Assembly: GCF_947258575.1 (NCBI RefSeq)
Contig: NZ_CAMYIV010000002.1
Coordinates: forward strand, 372,001-436,000
Reading direction: 5' to 3'
Origin: an uncultured Alcanivorax sp.
GTDB taxonomy: Bacteria > Pseudomonadota > Gammaproteobacteria > Pseudomonadales > Alcanivoracaceae
Length of the DNA stretch: 64,000 nt
Shown here: piece by piece, positions 19,070 through 29,016 of the stretch
Layout: every line of letters begins with the position of its first letter
Numbering within the stretch: position 1 is the first letter of the stretch
Notes under the pieces: model-generated
Told to the model about the DNA's origin: nothing
What the model saw: only the letters and a program-made list of their open reading frames with translations
The model's database searches: none
Translations under genes and position numbers: made by a program

Positions 19070-22000
19070 ATGAACTGGTTCCAGAACCTGTCTGTGCGGC
19101 TGAAGATTCTGTCTGTGGCCGCACTGGGCATTGTGTTGTTTGTGGTCTATGCGGCCTACAGCTTCTATATTGCCGAAACCAATATTGATCACCTGAAACG
19201 GATCGAAAGTCAGGACTTTCCGGTTCTGGAGCTGGTCAACGCCAACAATGTGGATTTCATTGCTATCAGTGAATCCTTTATTGCGGCCATTACCCAGGCC
19301 GATCCGGATCTATTGCAGGAAGCGCAGAGTCGTGCCGCCGAGTTCGAGCAACGGCTGGCGGATATCCGCCGTACCGACCCCAGCCTGTCGGGCAGCGTTG
19401 AAGACTTGCGCAGTAGCTTCAGTGCCTACATCGGTGAGGCCACCACTCTGGCGCGCAGCCTGATTGACAACGATACGGCTTCCGATGATCTATACCAGCG
19501 AATCAGTCATGTTCGCAGCCTGCAGGATGCCTACGAGACACACCAGAAAGCGTTTGAGAAACAGCGCTACGAAGCGTTTCGTGAAACGCTCAATGCCAGT
19601 CGTTCCGATAACCTCAGCACCCAGAAAATCGGCCTGTTTCTGGGTCTGGTTGCCTTTACCTTGTTGGCCCTGATTGCCCTGCGTGTGACCCGTGCGATCA
19701 CCTTGCCGCTGGAAGGCGCGGTGAACGCGGCGGACAACATTGCCAATGGCAAGTGGGATACCAAGATTGAAAAGGGTGGCCGTGACGAGACCGGCCACTT
19801 GTTGCACGCCATCCGCAAGATGCGTGACTCGCTGATAAAGCGCCACACCGAGGACCGCCGTCAGGAAACCATCAAGAATCATCTGGCGGAGCTCAATAAC
19901 CGCATGCGCGGCGAGATGAGCTTTGAACAGCTGGGCAATAACATGCTCAGTTTCCTGGTGCCGGTGCTGGAAGCTCAGGTGGGTGCGTTTTACAGCTTTG
20001 ACCCCTCCACCGAGCAGCTGATCCTGAGTAGCTCCTATGCGATGCAGCGGCGTAAGCATCTGGCTAACGCGTTCAAGCTGGGTGAGTCCCTGGTGGGGCA
20101 GTGTGCGCTTGAGCGCAAGAGCATCCTGTTGGAGCAGGTGCCGGAGGATTACATCAGTATCGCTTCCGGGACCGGTGCCGGGCAGGCTCGCAATGTGATG
20201 GTGATGCCGGTTGTCCATGATGATGAAATCAAGGGTGTGCTCGAAATCGGCGCTTTCCGTGAATTCAGTGACGAAGACCTGACATTCCTGGAGCAATGCG
20301 TGTCTGTGATCGCGGTGTCTGTGCACAGCGTGCAAAGCCGCATGCGTCTCGCGCAAATGCTTGAACAGACCCAGGAGCAGGCTGTCGCTCTTGAGCGACA
20401 GAAAGAAGAGATGGCCCAGGTCAATGAAGACCTGGAAGAACAGGCCATGGAGTTGTCCGCCTCGGAATCCCGCCTGCAGCAGCAGCAGGAAGAGCTGAAG
20501 GCGATCAACGAAGAACTGGAATCCCAGACGCAGGCTTTGCGCGCCTCCGAAGAGAGTCTGCAGGCTCAACAGGAAGAATTGCGCGTTACCAATGAAGAAC
20601 TGGAAGCTCAGGCGCGTTTGCTTACCGAGCAGAAGAGTGAGATGGCGCAGAAGAACGATGAGCTTGAGCTGCTGCGCCACGAGCTGGAAGACAAGATCCG
20701 CGAACTGGAAATGTCTTCCAAATACAAATCCGAGTTCCTCTCCACCATGAGCCACGAACTGCGGACACCGCTCAACTCGATCCTGATTCTCTCCAATGCG
20801 CTGGGTCAGAACAAAAAAGGCAATCTGGATGACAAGCAGGTAGAGCACGCCCAGGTAATCCACTCTGCCGGCTCGGACCTGCTCAGCCTCATCAACGATA
20901 TTCTCGATATTTCCAAGATCGAAGAAGGCAAGATGGATGTCATCATTGATGACTTGTCCCCACAGGAAATTGGTGAGCATTTCCGCCGAAACTTTGCCCA
21001 TGTGGCGGAAAGTCGCAATCTGGATTTCCATGTCAATCTGGGCGACAACCTGCCGGATTACTTCTATACCGACCGTCAGCGCCTGGAGCAGATCATCAAG
21101 AACCTGCTTTCCAATGCCTTGAAGTTCACCGAGCAAGGCTCGGTGACGCTGACCATCGCCCGCCCCGAAGAAGACGAGTCGCTGCCGTCCCGACAGTTAC
21201 TGCGTGACCAGACCATCAAGTTTGCGGTGACCGACACGGGCACCGGTATCGCGGCTGAAAAACAAAAGCTGATCTTCGAGGCGTTCCAGCAGGCGGATGG
21301 GACTACCAGCCGCAAATATGGCGGCACCGGTCTGGGGCTGACCATTTCCCGGGAACTGGCACGCTTGCTGGGTGGCGAGATCAGTCTCTACAGCGACGGA
21401 GAAGGCACGGGCTCTACCTTCATGCTGTATCTGCCGGAAGGCTCCGAGGAGTCCATGGAAGCATCAGCCGGCGGTGTGCCGCAGGAAGCAGACATCGGCA
21501 CGAATGCGGAAGCCCATACCGCACCACTGACTCATGCCGAACCCGCCCGCGATGATTTCGTCGTACGTGAAAAGACCGTACTGATCGTCGAGGATGACAG
21601 CGAATTCGCCAATGTCCTGCTGGAATTGGCAGCCGATTATGGGCTGGAAGGGCATATCTGTTCTGATGGGGAGGCAGCACTGGAATACGCCAGCCACTAT
21701 CGCCCCAGCGCCATCATTCTGGATATCGGCTTGCCGGGCATTGATGGCTGGGAAGTCATGGAGAAACTCAAGGCCGACCCGCGCACCAAGGATATTCCCG
21801 TACATTTCCTGTCGGGACGGGATGAGCGCAAGAAAGCCCTTGAGCTGGGCGCCATCGATTTCCTCACCAAGCCAGCCAAACAGGATGACATTCTCTCTGC
21901 CTTTGCCAAGATTGAAGGAGCCATCGAAACCAATGTGCGCCGTCTGCTGGTAGTGGAAGACAGTGAGATCCAGCACGAGAGTATTCGCGAGCTGTTTGAT

Positions 22001-22741
22001 CAGAAAGGTGTGGAAATCACCGCTGCAACCAGTGGTGAAGAGGCCCTGAAAGCCCTGCGCGAGACCGTGTTCGACTGCATGATTCTGGATTTGACCCTGC
22101 CGGACATGAGCGGTTTCGAACTGCTGGAAACCCTGCATGCCAGTGAAAGTTATGACAGCGTTCCGGTGGTCATTTACACCGGCAAGGACATGACTCGCGA
22201 AGAAGAAGCGAAGCTGCGCAAATACGCTGACAGGATCATTCTCAAGACAGAGCGTTCCCACGAGCGGCTGCTGAATGAAGCGTCTCTGTTCCTGCACTGG
22301 CTGGAGTCTACGCTGCCTGCCAACCGCCGCCCCAGCACGGATGCCATCGAGCATCGCGACGATATTTTCGAAGGTAAGCAGTTGCTGCTGGTGGATGATG
22401 ACATGCGCAATATTTATGCGCTGTCGGCCCAGCTGGAAGAGCTGGGCTTCGCTATCACCATTGCCAACAATGGTCGCGAAGCACTGGATGTTCTGGAGGA
22501 GCATCCGGATATGGATATCGTGCTGATGGATATCATGATGCCCGAGATGGATGGCTACGAGGCCATGACGCTTATCCGCGAGCAGGCTCGTTTCCAGAAG
22601 TTGCCGATGCTGGCACTCACCGCCAAGGCTATGAAGGACGACCGGGCCAAATGTATTCAGGCGGGCGCCAACGATTACTGCTCCAAGCCGATTGATATGG
22701 CAAAACTCACCTCGCTGTTGCGGGTTTGGCTCCACAAGTAG
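19070..22741 (+). CDS. Hybrid sensor histidine kinase with HAMP, GAF, long signalling coiled-coil and three receiver domains
   Basis: Membrane phosphorelay hub of 1,223 residues. A transmembrane helix (about 12-33) is followed by a helical periplasmic sensor (34-187), a second helix (about 188-208), HAMP (209-262) and GAF (about 275-420). A long coiled-coil follows (about 438-545) with repeated QEEL-x3-NEELE-x-Q units. HisKA carries phospho-acceptor His562 in SHELRTP. The ATPase domain is at about 665-785 with DTGTGIAAEKQ and GGTGLGLTIS. Three receivers follow, with phospho-Asp at 885, 1007 and 1154. All three retain the acidic pair and the conserved lysine region. Followed after 18 bases by cheR. 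The ligand is unknown. Similar architectures occur in regulators of biofilm and the general stress response. Confidence 0.93.
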   Translation: MNWFQNLSVRLKILSVAALGIVLFVVYAAYSFYIAETNIDHLKRIESQDFPVLELVNANNVDFIAISESFIAAITQADPDLLQEAQSRAAEFEQRLADIRRTDPSLSGSVEDLRSSFSAYIGEATTLARSLIDNDTASDDLYQRISHVRSLQDAYETHQKAFEKQRYEAFRETLNASRSDNLSTQKIGLFLGLVAFTLLALIALRVTRAITLPLEGAVNAADNIANGKWDTKIEKGGRDETGHLLHAIRKMRDSLIKRHTEDRRQETIKNHLAELNNRMRGEMSFEQLGNNMLSFLVPVLEAQVGAFYSFDPSTEQLILSSSYAMQRRKHLANAFKLGESLVGQCALERKSILLEQVPEDYISIASGTGAGQARNVMVMPVVHDDEIKGVLEIGAFREFSDEDLTFLEQCVSVIAVSVHSVQSRMRLAQMLEQTQEQAVALERQKEEMAQVNEDLEEQAMELSASESRLQQQQEELKAINEELESQTQALRASEESLQAQQEELRVTNEELEAQARLLTEQKSEMAQKNDELELLRHELEDKIRELEMSSKYKSEFLSTMSHELRTPLNSILILSNALGQNKKGNLDDKQVEHAQVIHSAGSDLLSLINDILDISKIEEGKMDVIIDDLSPQEIGEHFRRNFAHVAESRNLDFHVNLGDNLPDYFYTDRQRLEQIIKNLLSNALKFTEQGSVTLTIARPEEDESLPSRQLLRDQTIKFAVTDTGTGIAAEKQKLIFEAFQQADGTTSRKYGGTGLGLTISRELARLLGGEISLYSDGEGTGSTFMLYLPEGSEESMEASAGGVPQEADIGTNAEAHTAPLTHAEPARDDFVVREKTVLIVEDDSEFANVLLELAADYGLEGHICSDGEAALEYASHYRPSAIILDIGLPGIDGWEVMEKLKADPRTKDIPVHFLSGRDERKKALELGAIDFLTKPAKQDDILSAFAKIEGAIETNVRRLLVVEDSEIQHESIRELFDQKGVEITAATSGEEALKALRETVFDCMILDLTLPDMSGFELLETLHASESYDSVPVVIYTGKDMTREEEAKLRKYADRIILKTERSHERLLNEASLFLHWLESTLPANRRPSTDAIEHRDDIFEGKQLLLVDDDMRNIYALSAQLEELGFAITIANNGREALDVLEEHPDMDIVLMDIMMPEMDGYEAMTLIREQARFQKLPMLALTAKAMKDDRAKCIQAGANDYCSKPIDMAKLTSLLRVWLHK

Positions 22742-22759
22742 GCCCTGGAGGATCAATGA

Positions 22760-23623
22760 ATGGCTGAGCCGTACCCCATCGATGATGATGAGATCAATGT
22801 GGAGGATATCGAGATCCGGCTATTGCTGGAGGCTATCTACCAGATGTATGGGTACGATTTCCGCTCTTACAGCAAGGCGTCCATTCGTCGCCGGGTCATG
22901 CATCGTATGACCATGTCCGGTTTCGCCTCGATCATGGAAATGACCGACAAGGTACTGCGCGACCGGCCGTTCTTCGTGACCCTGCTCAACGATCTCACCG
23001 TCAATGTGACCGAGATGTACCGGGACCCGGAGTTCTACCGGGCCTTCCGTGAAGACGTGGTGCCGGTATTGAAAACCTTTCCCTTCATCAAGATATGGCA
23101 TGCCGGGTGCTCCACCGGCGAGGAAATTTATTCCATGGCCATCCTGCTGGAAGAAGAAGGGCTCTACGACCGCGCCATGATCTATGCCACTGATATCGAC
23201 AAGAATGTGCTGGCATCCGCGAAAAAAGGGATTTATTCCATTGAGGCGGTGAAACAGTATGGTGACAATTATCGTCGGGCAGGGGGGCGACACTCACTGT
23301 CTGATTATTTCACTGCGCGCTATGACAGCGTGATTATGGAGCAGCGCCTCAAGCGCAATATTGTTTTTGCCGACCATGACCTGGCAACGGACCAGGTTTT
23401 TGGTGAAATGCACGTTATCCTGTGCCGCAATGTGCTGATCTACTTTGATCGTGCCCTGCAGGCCCGTGTGATTCGCTTGTTTAGCGACAGCCTCGACATG
23501 GGCGGCTATCTCTGCCTGGGCACCAAGGAAAGCCTGCGTTTCAGCGGCCAGGAAGAGACCTTTGATGTGATCAACACACCGCTACGGATTTTCCGCAAGC
23601 GGCAATTACTTCACAACGCATGA
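22760..23623 (+). CDS. CheR-type SAM-dependent methyltransferase
   Basis: Protein-glutamate O-methyltransferase family, which normally methylates chemoreceptors. 287 residues. The helical N-terminal domain (about 15-85) contains FRSYSKASIRRRVMHRM. The SAM-binding domain has IWHAGCSTGEEIYSMAILL, then IYATDIDKNVLASAKKG and the CheR marker VILCRNVLIYF. All are intact, so it is probably active. No chemoreceptor, CheA or CheW lies in this window, so the substrate may be the neighbouring kinase or a distant receptor. Ribosome site CTGGAGGAT precedes the ATG at 22760. Confidence 0.92.
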   Translation: MAEPYPIDDDEINVEDIEIRLLLEAIYQMYGYDFRSYSKASIRRRVMHRMTMSGFASIMEMTDKVLRDRPFFVTLLNDLTVNVTEMYRDPEFYRAFREDVVPVLKTFPFIKIWHAGCSTGEEIYSMAILLEEEGLYDRAMIYATDIDKNVLASAKKGIYSIEAVKQYGDNYRRAGGRHSLSDYFTARYDSVIMEQRLKRNIVFADHDLATDQVFGEMHVILCRNVLIYFDRALQARVIRLFSDSLDMGGYLCLGTKESLRFSGQEETFDVINTPLRIFRKRQLLHNA

Positions 23624-23636
23624 CTAGAGACAACCA

Positions 23637-24119
23637 ATGATAGAGCAGAAGCTGCTACTCGTGGATGACCAACCCGCCAACCTGGTGTCGCTGGAGGCAG
23701 TCCTGGAAGGCGAGGGGCGTACCCTTATCAAGGCACATTCCGGTCAGGAAGCCTTGAAGGTTCTGCTTAAGGAAGATATTTCTCTGGTGCTGCTGGATGT
23801 GCAGATGCCAGGTATGGATGGCTTTGAAGTTGCTGAATTGATGCGTCAGCGCAAGGATACGCAGACCATCCCCATTATTTTTGTGACTGCCATCAGCAAG
23901 GAAAAGAAATACGTATTCAAGGGCTACCAGGCCGGAGCCGTGGATTACCTGTTCAAACCCCTGGATCCATTGATCTTAAAGAGCAAAGTGGATTTCTTTC
24001 TCAGCCTGGACAAGCAGCGGCGCGAACTTCAGGAGAAGCTGCGTGAAGCTCAGGCCCATCGTGCTGCCTACGAAGCCGGAAAAACCCAGCGAGGGGAGGG
24101 TAGCGGTAACTCATCGTGA
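23637..24119 (+). CDS. Single-domain response regulator
   Basis: 160-residue REC domain protein with acid residues Asp10/Asp11, phospho-acceptor Asp54 in [14 protein letters not shown] and the conserved Thr/Lys switch (FVTAIS and YLFKPLD). A charged helical tail of about 35 residues follows. No output domain, so it probably acts by protein contact or as a phosphate shuttle. Strongly similar to the REC of the PilZ protein two genes downstream, suggesting duplication. Starts 13 bases after cheR and overlaps cheB. Confidence 0.92.
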   Translation: MIEQKLLLVDDQPANLVSLEAVLEGEGRTLIKAHSGQEALKVLLKEDISLVLLDVQMPGMDGFEVAELMRQRKDTQTIPIIFVTAISKEKKYVFKGYQAGAVDYLFKPLDPLILKSKVDFFLSLDKQRRELQEKLREAQAHRAAYEAGKTQRGEGSGNSS

Positions 24120-24697
24120 TGAACAGAATCGGGCCGGTAAAGGCGATTGTCATGGGGGCCTCCTGGGGAGGCCTTAATGCGTATACTCGCATCCTGTCGG
24201 CGTTGCCGGCCGACTTTCCGGCTGCCATTCTGCTGGTTCAGCATCAGCATGCCAGCGCGGAAAATCGTTTGCCATGGTTGCTGGCCCGTTATTGTCAACT
24301 GCCGGTGATCGCGCCGGAAGACAAGGAAGAGATACAGCCGGGCTGTGTCTATGTGGCACCGCCCGGCTATCACATGCTGGTGGAAGAGGATGAGACGTTG
24401 GCTTTTTCTGCAGGAAGGGCTGTACTCTTTTCTCGCCCATCGGTAGACGAGCTGTTTCTTTCCGCGGGGGCGGTTTACGGGAAACAGCTTGCCGGGGTTA
24501 TTCTCACCGGCGCCAACGAAGATGGTGCAAAAGGAATTGACTATATTCACCGTCGTGGCGGGTTCACCATTGCCCAGTCACCGGTAAGTGCAGAAGCACC
24601 GGCCATGCCCGAAGCGGCAATAAAAACAGGTGCGGTTTCCAGAGTGCTCGACCTTGAAGCAATCGGGCCCTTTCTGGCAGAACAGGTTGCAGGGTAG
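24119..24697 (+). CDS. CheB-type methylesterase domain protein without a receiver
   Basis: Protein-glutamate methylesterase/deamidase domain, 192 residues, with no N-terminal REC domain, unlike classical CheB. The serine-histidine-aspartate triad is visible: Ser15 in MGASWGG, His42 in LLVQHQH and Asp135 in LTGANEDGAKG. Counterpart of the CheR gene two places upstream. The ATG at 24119 overlaps the previous stop (TGATG). A GTG at 24116 is also possible. Without a receiver, its control must come from partners such as the lone REC protein next door (inference). Confidence 0.92.
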   Translation: MNRIGPVKAIVMGASWGGLNAYTRILSALPADFPAAILLVQHQHASAENRLPWLLARYCQLPVIAPEDKEEIQPGCVYVAPPGYHMLVEEDETLAFSAGRAVLFSRPSVDELFLSAGAVYGKQLAGVILTGANEDGAKGIDYIHRRGGFTIAQSPVSAEAPAMPEAAIKTGAVSRVLDLEAIGPFLAEQVAG

Positions 24698-24704
24698 TAG
24701 ACCT

Positions 24705-25841
24705 ATGAAGCAAAACATTTTGGTTGTGGATGACCACAGGGAAAATCTTATCGCCCTTGAAGCAATTCTCGACGGGGAAGGGCGTAACCTCGTTATGGCA
24801 CAATCGGGTAACGAGGCACTCTCACTGGCGCTGAAATATGATTTCGCGCTGGTGTTGCTGGATGTGCAGATGCCGGAAATGGACGGCTTTGAAGTCGCCG
24901 AGCTGATGCGCAAGAACAACAAAACCCGCCATATCCCCATCATTTTCGTCACCGCCATATCCAAAGAGCAGAAATACGTGTTCAAGGGCTATGAATGCGG
25001 CGCGGTGGACTATCTGTTCAAGCCCATTGACCAGAAAATACTGGAAGCCAAGGTCAATGTGTTTCTTGAACTGGATCGCCAGCGAAAGAAACTCCAGCAG
25101 GCTGTGGTACAGATGAAACGCCTGAAGGACGAAAACGAACGCCTGCTACACGCCCTTGGCGAGGCCCTGATAGGGGCTGATGCCCGCGGCAAGGTGTCTT
25201 TCTGTAATGAGGCGGCCTGTGCCCTGCTGCGCCGCCCCCGCGATGAGCTGGTAGGTAAGGATATTGCGGCGCTGATTTTCAATGATGACACTGGCAAGCG
25301 TCGCTGGGAGTGGAAGGAATCACCGTTACGTCAGGCCTGTCAGCAGGGGGAAGGCTGGAAAAACGAACACAGCCTGTACACACAAGATGAAGACGGACTG
25401 GTAGCCTTGTCGGTACGCGGTAACGCTATCAACGATGATGCCGGCAATTTTACCGGTGTCGTCATTGTGTTGCGTAAGGCTGACGACGAAAATGATGTGA
25501 GAGACAGTCGCAAGGATCATCGCCGCCACCCGCGCAAGAAGCTGTTTCGGGAAATGGTGGTGTTCGATCGCAGCACCGGTGGTAACGTGGGCCGCCTGAT
25601 GAATATCAGCCTGGACGGCTTCAAGCTGTTTACCCGCCGTGAGCTTCCCCATGGTGAGGTGTTACATATGGGCATGGTGTTGCCGGATCAAATTGCCGGG
25701 GTAAACACCATCAGCTTCGATGCGCGGGTGGTATGGTCGGAAATTCTGGATGCCCCCGGGGAATACCAGGTGGGTTTCCAGTTCATGGAACTGACAAAGA
25801 TCACGGCTAATGTGATCGAGAATCTGATGGATAAATACTGA
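24705..25841 (+). CDS. REC-PAS-PilZ response regulator
   Basis: 378 residues from the ATG at 24705. The REC domain (1-120) has phospho-acceptor Asp53 ([14 protein letters not shown]). A short coiled-coil leads into a PAS-like domain (about 150-265: [20 protein letters not shown]). A C-terminal PilZ domain (about 280-375) has both c-di-GMP-binding motifs, RRHPR and NISLDG. The frame is open upstream to 24630, but that part overlaps cheB and is not REC-like. It ends one base before the gspE ATG, so it is probably co-transcribed with the secretion genes. It likely joins phosphorelay and c-di-GMP signals. Confidence 0.92.
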   Translation: MKQNILVVDDHRENLIALEAILDGEGRNLVMAQSGNEALSLALKYDFALVLLDVQMPEMDGFEVAELMRKNNKTRHIPIIFVTAISKEQKYVFKGYECGAVDYLFKPIDQKILEAKVNVFLELDRQRKKLQQAVVQMKRLKDENERLLHALGEALIGADARGKVSFCNEAACALLRRPRDELVGKDIAALIFNDDTGKRRWEWKESPLRQACQQGEGWKNEHSLYTQDEDGLVALSVRGNAINDDAGNFTGVVIVLRKADDENDVRDSRKDHRRHPRKKLFREMVVFDRSTGGNVGRLMNISLDGFKLFTRRELPHGEVLHMGMVLPDQIAGVNTISFDARVVWSEILDAPGEYQVGFQFMELTKITANVIENLMDKY

Positions 25842-25842
25842 A

Positions 25843-27345
25843 ATGAACGAGCACATCGAGACGCCGGAAAATAAAGACCTTCCCCCGTCGTTGCTGCCCT
25901 ATGGGTTTGCCCGGCGCTACGGTGTGCTGTTGCGTGAAAAAGATGGCCATCGCGAGTTGTGCTACCGCAAGGATGTGCCGCTGTCCGCTCTTAGTGAGGT
26001 TCAGCGTTATATAGGACGGTTGCCGGCGCTGGTGCCCATGGATGAGGCTGCTTTTACCGCTGCCATGGCCATCGCCTACGAGCAGCAGCGCGGCGCTGCT
26101 GCGGAAGCGGCTGGTGACCTGGAAGGACTGGATCTGGCCAGCCTCGCGGATTCATTGCCGGAAACCTCCGATTTGCTGGAACAGGAAGATGACGCGCCGA
26201 TTATCCGGTTGATCAATGCCCTGTTGCAGGAAGCCATCCGCGAGGATGCTTCCGATATCCATATTGAAACCTTCGAACGGCGCCTTGTGGTTCGCATGCG
26301 GGTCGATGGGGTATTGCGTGAAATACTCACCCCGAAACGGGAGCTGGCGCCACTGCTGGTTTCGCGTATCAAGGTGATGGCACGGCTGGACATTGCCGAG
26401 AAACGGATTCCCCAGGATGGCCGTATCTCCCTGAGAATTGGCGGCCGTGACGTGGATGTGCGGGTGTCCACCATGCCGTCCAGTAATGGAGAGCGGGTAG
26501 TGCTGCGCCTGCTCGACAAGCAGGCAGGGCGACTGCAGCTGTCCCATCTGGGCATGGGCGATGTGTGCGACCAGCACATGCGCGAACTGATTCACAAGCC
26601 CCACGGCATTATCCTGGTGACCGGCCCTACCGGGTCCGGTAAGACCACGACGCTGTACGCCTCACTGGCGGATCTCAATGACAGCACCCGTAATATTCTC
26701 ACAGTGGAAGATCCCATCGAGTACCAGCTCGAGGGGATCGGCCAGACTCAGGTCAACACCAAGGTGGATATGACCTTTGCCCGCGGGCTGCGCGCCATTC
26801 TGCGCCAGGACCCGGACGTAGTGATGGTGGGTGAAATCCGTGACCTGGAAACCGCTGAAATTGCCGTGCAGGCATCACTGACCGGTCACCTGGTGCTGTC
26901 TACACTGCATACCAATACTGCCGTGGGTGCCATGACCCGGCTGCAGGATATGGGCATCGAGCCATTCCTGCTCTCCAGCTCCCTGCTCGGGGCCCTGGCA
27001 CAGCGACTGGTGCGTGTCTTGTGTGATGACTGCAAGACACCGTATCAGCCCAGTGCCAGCGAATTGAGAATGATGGGGTTGCCGGAAGGGGAATCCTGTA
27101 CGCTCTATCATCCAAATGGTTGCGATGCCTGTAACCAGCAGGGCTACCGCGGGCGAACCGGTATTTACGAACTGGTGCTGATTGATGAAACCATGCGCCA
27201 GCTTATTCATGACCAGGCCGGCGAACTGGCATTGAACCGACACGCCCGTACCCTCACCAGTGGCATCCGCGAGGATGGCTGGCGTAAAGTACTGGCTGGA
27301 CACACCAGTGTGGAAGAAGTATTGCGTGTGACCCGCGAAGACTGA
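25843..27345 (+). CDS. gspE: Type II secretion ATPase GspE
   Basis: Hexameric cytoplasmic ATPase that drives pseudopilus assembly. 500 residues. Walker A GPTGSGKT is at 261-268, with Asp box [14 protein letters not shown], Walker [21 protein letters not shown] and His box [12 protein letters not shown]. The zinc-binding tetracysteine CxxC...CxxC (CDDC and CDAC) is in the C-terminal domain. This is typical of GspE rather than twitching ATPases. First gene of gspEFGHIJKLM. gspC and gspD are not in this operon. Confidence 0.96.
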   Translation: MNEHIETPENKDLPPSLLPYGFARRYGVLLREKDGHRELCYRKDVPLSALSEVQRYIGRLPALVPMDEAAFTAAMAIAYEQQRGAAAEAAGDLEGLDLASLADSLPETSDLLEQEDDAPIIRLINALLQEAIREDASDIHIETFERRLVVRMRVDGVLREILTPKRELAPLLVSRIKVMARLDIAEKRIPQDGRISLRIGGRDVDVRVSTMPSSNGERVVLRLLDKQAGRLQLSHLGMGDVCDQHMRELIHKPHGIILVTGPTGSGKTTTLYASLADLNDSTRNILTVEDPIEYQLEGIGQTQVNTKVDMTFARGLRAILRQDPDVVMVGEIRDLETAEIAVQASLTGHLVLSTLHTNTAVGAMTRLQDMGIEPFLLSSSLLGALAQRLVRVLCDDCKTPYQPSASELRMMGLPEGESCTLYHPNGCDACNQQGYRGRTGIYELVLIDETMRQLIHDQAGELALNRHARTLTSGIREDGWRKVLAGHTSVEEVLRVTRED

Positions 27346-27360
27346 CCGGACCCCTGATCC

Positions 27361-28581
27361 ATGCCTGCATTCGAATACCGATCCCTGGATCACAGGGGCA
27401 AAATCAAGAAAGGCACGCTGGAAGCCGACAGTGCTCGCCAGGTGCGTCAACAGCTCCGTGACAAGGGCTGGGTTCCCATTGAGGTCAATGAGGCCCAGGA
27501 CAGCAGCAGTTCTGCCGGCCTGGGGCGCTTTTCCGGTTCCGGCAAGCTCAATGGCGCCGAGCAGGCATTGTTGACCCGCCAGCTGGCCACTCTTCTCAAA
27601 TCCGGCCTGCCCGTAGAGCAGGCCCTGTCGGCGGTGGCCAAGCAGGCTGCCAATGACCGCATCGAACGGATTATCCTGGCGGTTCGCGCCAAGGTGCGCG
27701 AGGGCTTCAGCCTGGCCCACAGCTTCGAATCCTTTCCTCGGGCTTTTCCGGAAATGTACCGGGCCACCGTGGCGGCCGGCGAGCAGAGCGGCCACCTTGA
27801 GCAAGTCCTCGAGCAATTGGCCGATTACCTGGAAACCCGCCATGACACCGGCCGCTCGGTGGCTCAGGCGATGATCTATCCGGCCTTTATCATGGTGTTT
27901 GCCACCATTGTCATCATGCTGATGATGACCTTTGTAGTGCCCAAACTGGTGGCTGTGTTCGAAGGGCGTGAACAGACGCTGCCGCTATTGACCCGCATTG
28001 TCATGGCACTCAGTGATTTTGCCCGCGACTGGGGCTGGCTGCTGTGCTTGCTGATTGTTGTCGCGGTGGTGGCTTTCATGCGAGCCATGCGTGACCCGGC
28101 ATTCCGCCTGCGGGTGCATCGCCGCTTGGTGACCATGCCGATGGTGGGCACCATGCTGCGGGCCGCGGACAGTGCCCGCCTGGCAAGCACCCTGGGGATT
28201 CTCGGCCGTTCCGGCGTGCCCCTGGTGGATGCCCTGTTTATTGCCGCCCAGGTGGTGGGTAACCTTGAAGTGAGAAACGCGGTCAAGAATGCCGCCGCCA
28301 AGGTCCGTGAGGGCGGCAGCCTGAGCCGTGCCCTGGATGCCAGCGGCTATTTCCCGCCCATGCTGGTACAGATGATTGCCAGCGGTGAGGCCAGCGGTGA
28401 GCTGGATCATATGCTCACCCGGGCCGCGGATTATCAGGAACGAGAACTGAGTAGCACTGTCAGTACTATGGTGGGTCTGCTGGGACCTATCATGCTGCTG
28501 TTCATGGCGGGAGTGGTGGTGCTTATCGTGTTGTCGGTCATGTTGCCCATCATGCAAATGAACAATTTACTAGCCGGATAG
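27361..28581 (+). CDS. gspF: Type II secretion inner-membrane protein GspF
   Basis: Platform protein of the secretion machine, PilC family. 406 residues with two repeated cytoplasmic helical domains and three membrane helices (about 170-195, 220-240 and 373-395). Signature text includes PAFEYRSLDHRGKIKKGTLE at the start, then LLTRQLATLLKSGLPVEQAL and VPLVDALFIAAQVVGN. Starts 15 bases after gspE. Confidence 0.96.
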   Translation: MPAFEYRSLDHRGKIKKGTLEADSARQVRQQLRDKGWVPIEVNEAQDSSSSAGLGRFSGSGKLNGAEQALLTRQLATLLKSGLPVEQALSAVAKQAANDRIERIILAVRAKVREGFSLAHSFESFPRAFPEMYRATVAAGEQSGHLEQVLEQLADYLETRHDTGRSVAQAMIYPAFIMVFATIVIMLMMTFVVPKLVAVFEGREQTLPLLTRIVMALSDFARDWGWLLCLLIVVAVVAFMRAMRDPAFRLRVHRRLVTMPMVGTMLRAADSARLASTLGILGRSGVPLVDALFIAAQVVGNLEVRNAVKNAAAKVREGGSLSRALDASGYFPPMLVQMIASGEASGELDHMLTRAADYQERELSSTVSTMVGLLGPIMLLFMAGVVVLIVLSVMLPIMQMNNLLAG

Positions 28582-28589
28582 GTGGAAGA

Positions 28590-29015
28590 ATGAAAACGAA
28601 AGGCGCCATGTCAGGGTTTACCCTGCTGGAAATTATGGTGGTAGTGGCCATTATCGGCCTGCTGGCCGCAGTCATCGTGCCCAATGTGATCGGGCAGGGC
28701 GAGGGGGCCAAAGTGGACCTGACCAAGGCCAATATGGGCAAGATTGTCCAGCAGTTGGACCTCTACAAGTTCAACAACGGCAGTTATCCCACCAGTGAAG
28801 AAGGGCTCAATGCATTGGTTGAGCGCCCGGCGTCTGCCCGCAAATGGCCTGACGGCGGCTATCTGTCCAGCGTGCCCGAGGATGCCTGGAATAATGACTA
28901 TGTGTATATCTCTCCCGGTGTCGAAGGGCCCTTCGATCTGCTTTCCCTGGGCGCCGATGGGGTAGAGGGTGGTGAAGGTACTGATGCGGACATCAACTGG
29001 CGCGACATTCAGTAA
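28590..29015 (+). CDS. gspG: Major pseudopilin GspG
   Basis: Main subunit of the periplasmic pseudopilus. 141 residues with prepilin cleavage after Gly9 (MSG|FTLLEIMVVVAIIGLLA) and Glu at +5. The C-terminal body has the GspG hallmark YPTSEEGLNAL and a calcium-loop region near DLLSLGADG. The cleaving peptidase (PilD/GspO) is not in the window. Starts eight bases after gspF. Confidence 0.96.
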   Translation: MKTKGAMSGFTLLEIMVVVAIIGLLAAVIVPNVIGQGEGAKVDLTKANMGKIVQQLDLYKFNNGSYPTSEEGLNALVERPASARKWPDGGYLSSVPEDAWNNDYVYISPGVEGPFDLLSLGADGVEGGEGTDADINWRDIQ

Positions 29016-29016
29016 T

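Noticed and set aside
19490-22756. Long minus-strand open frames opposite the hybrid kinase
   Set aside because: Low-information His/Gln/Leu-rich translations in antisense of a clear multi-domain kinase gene.
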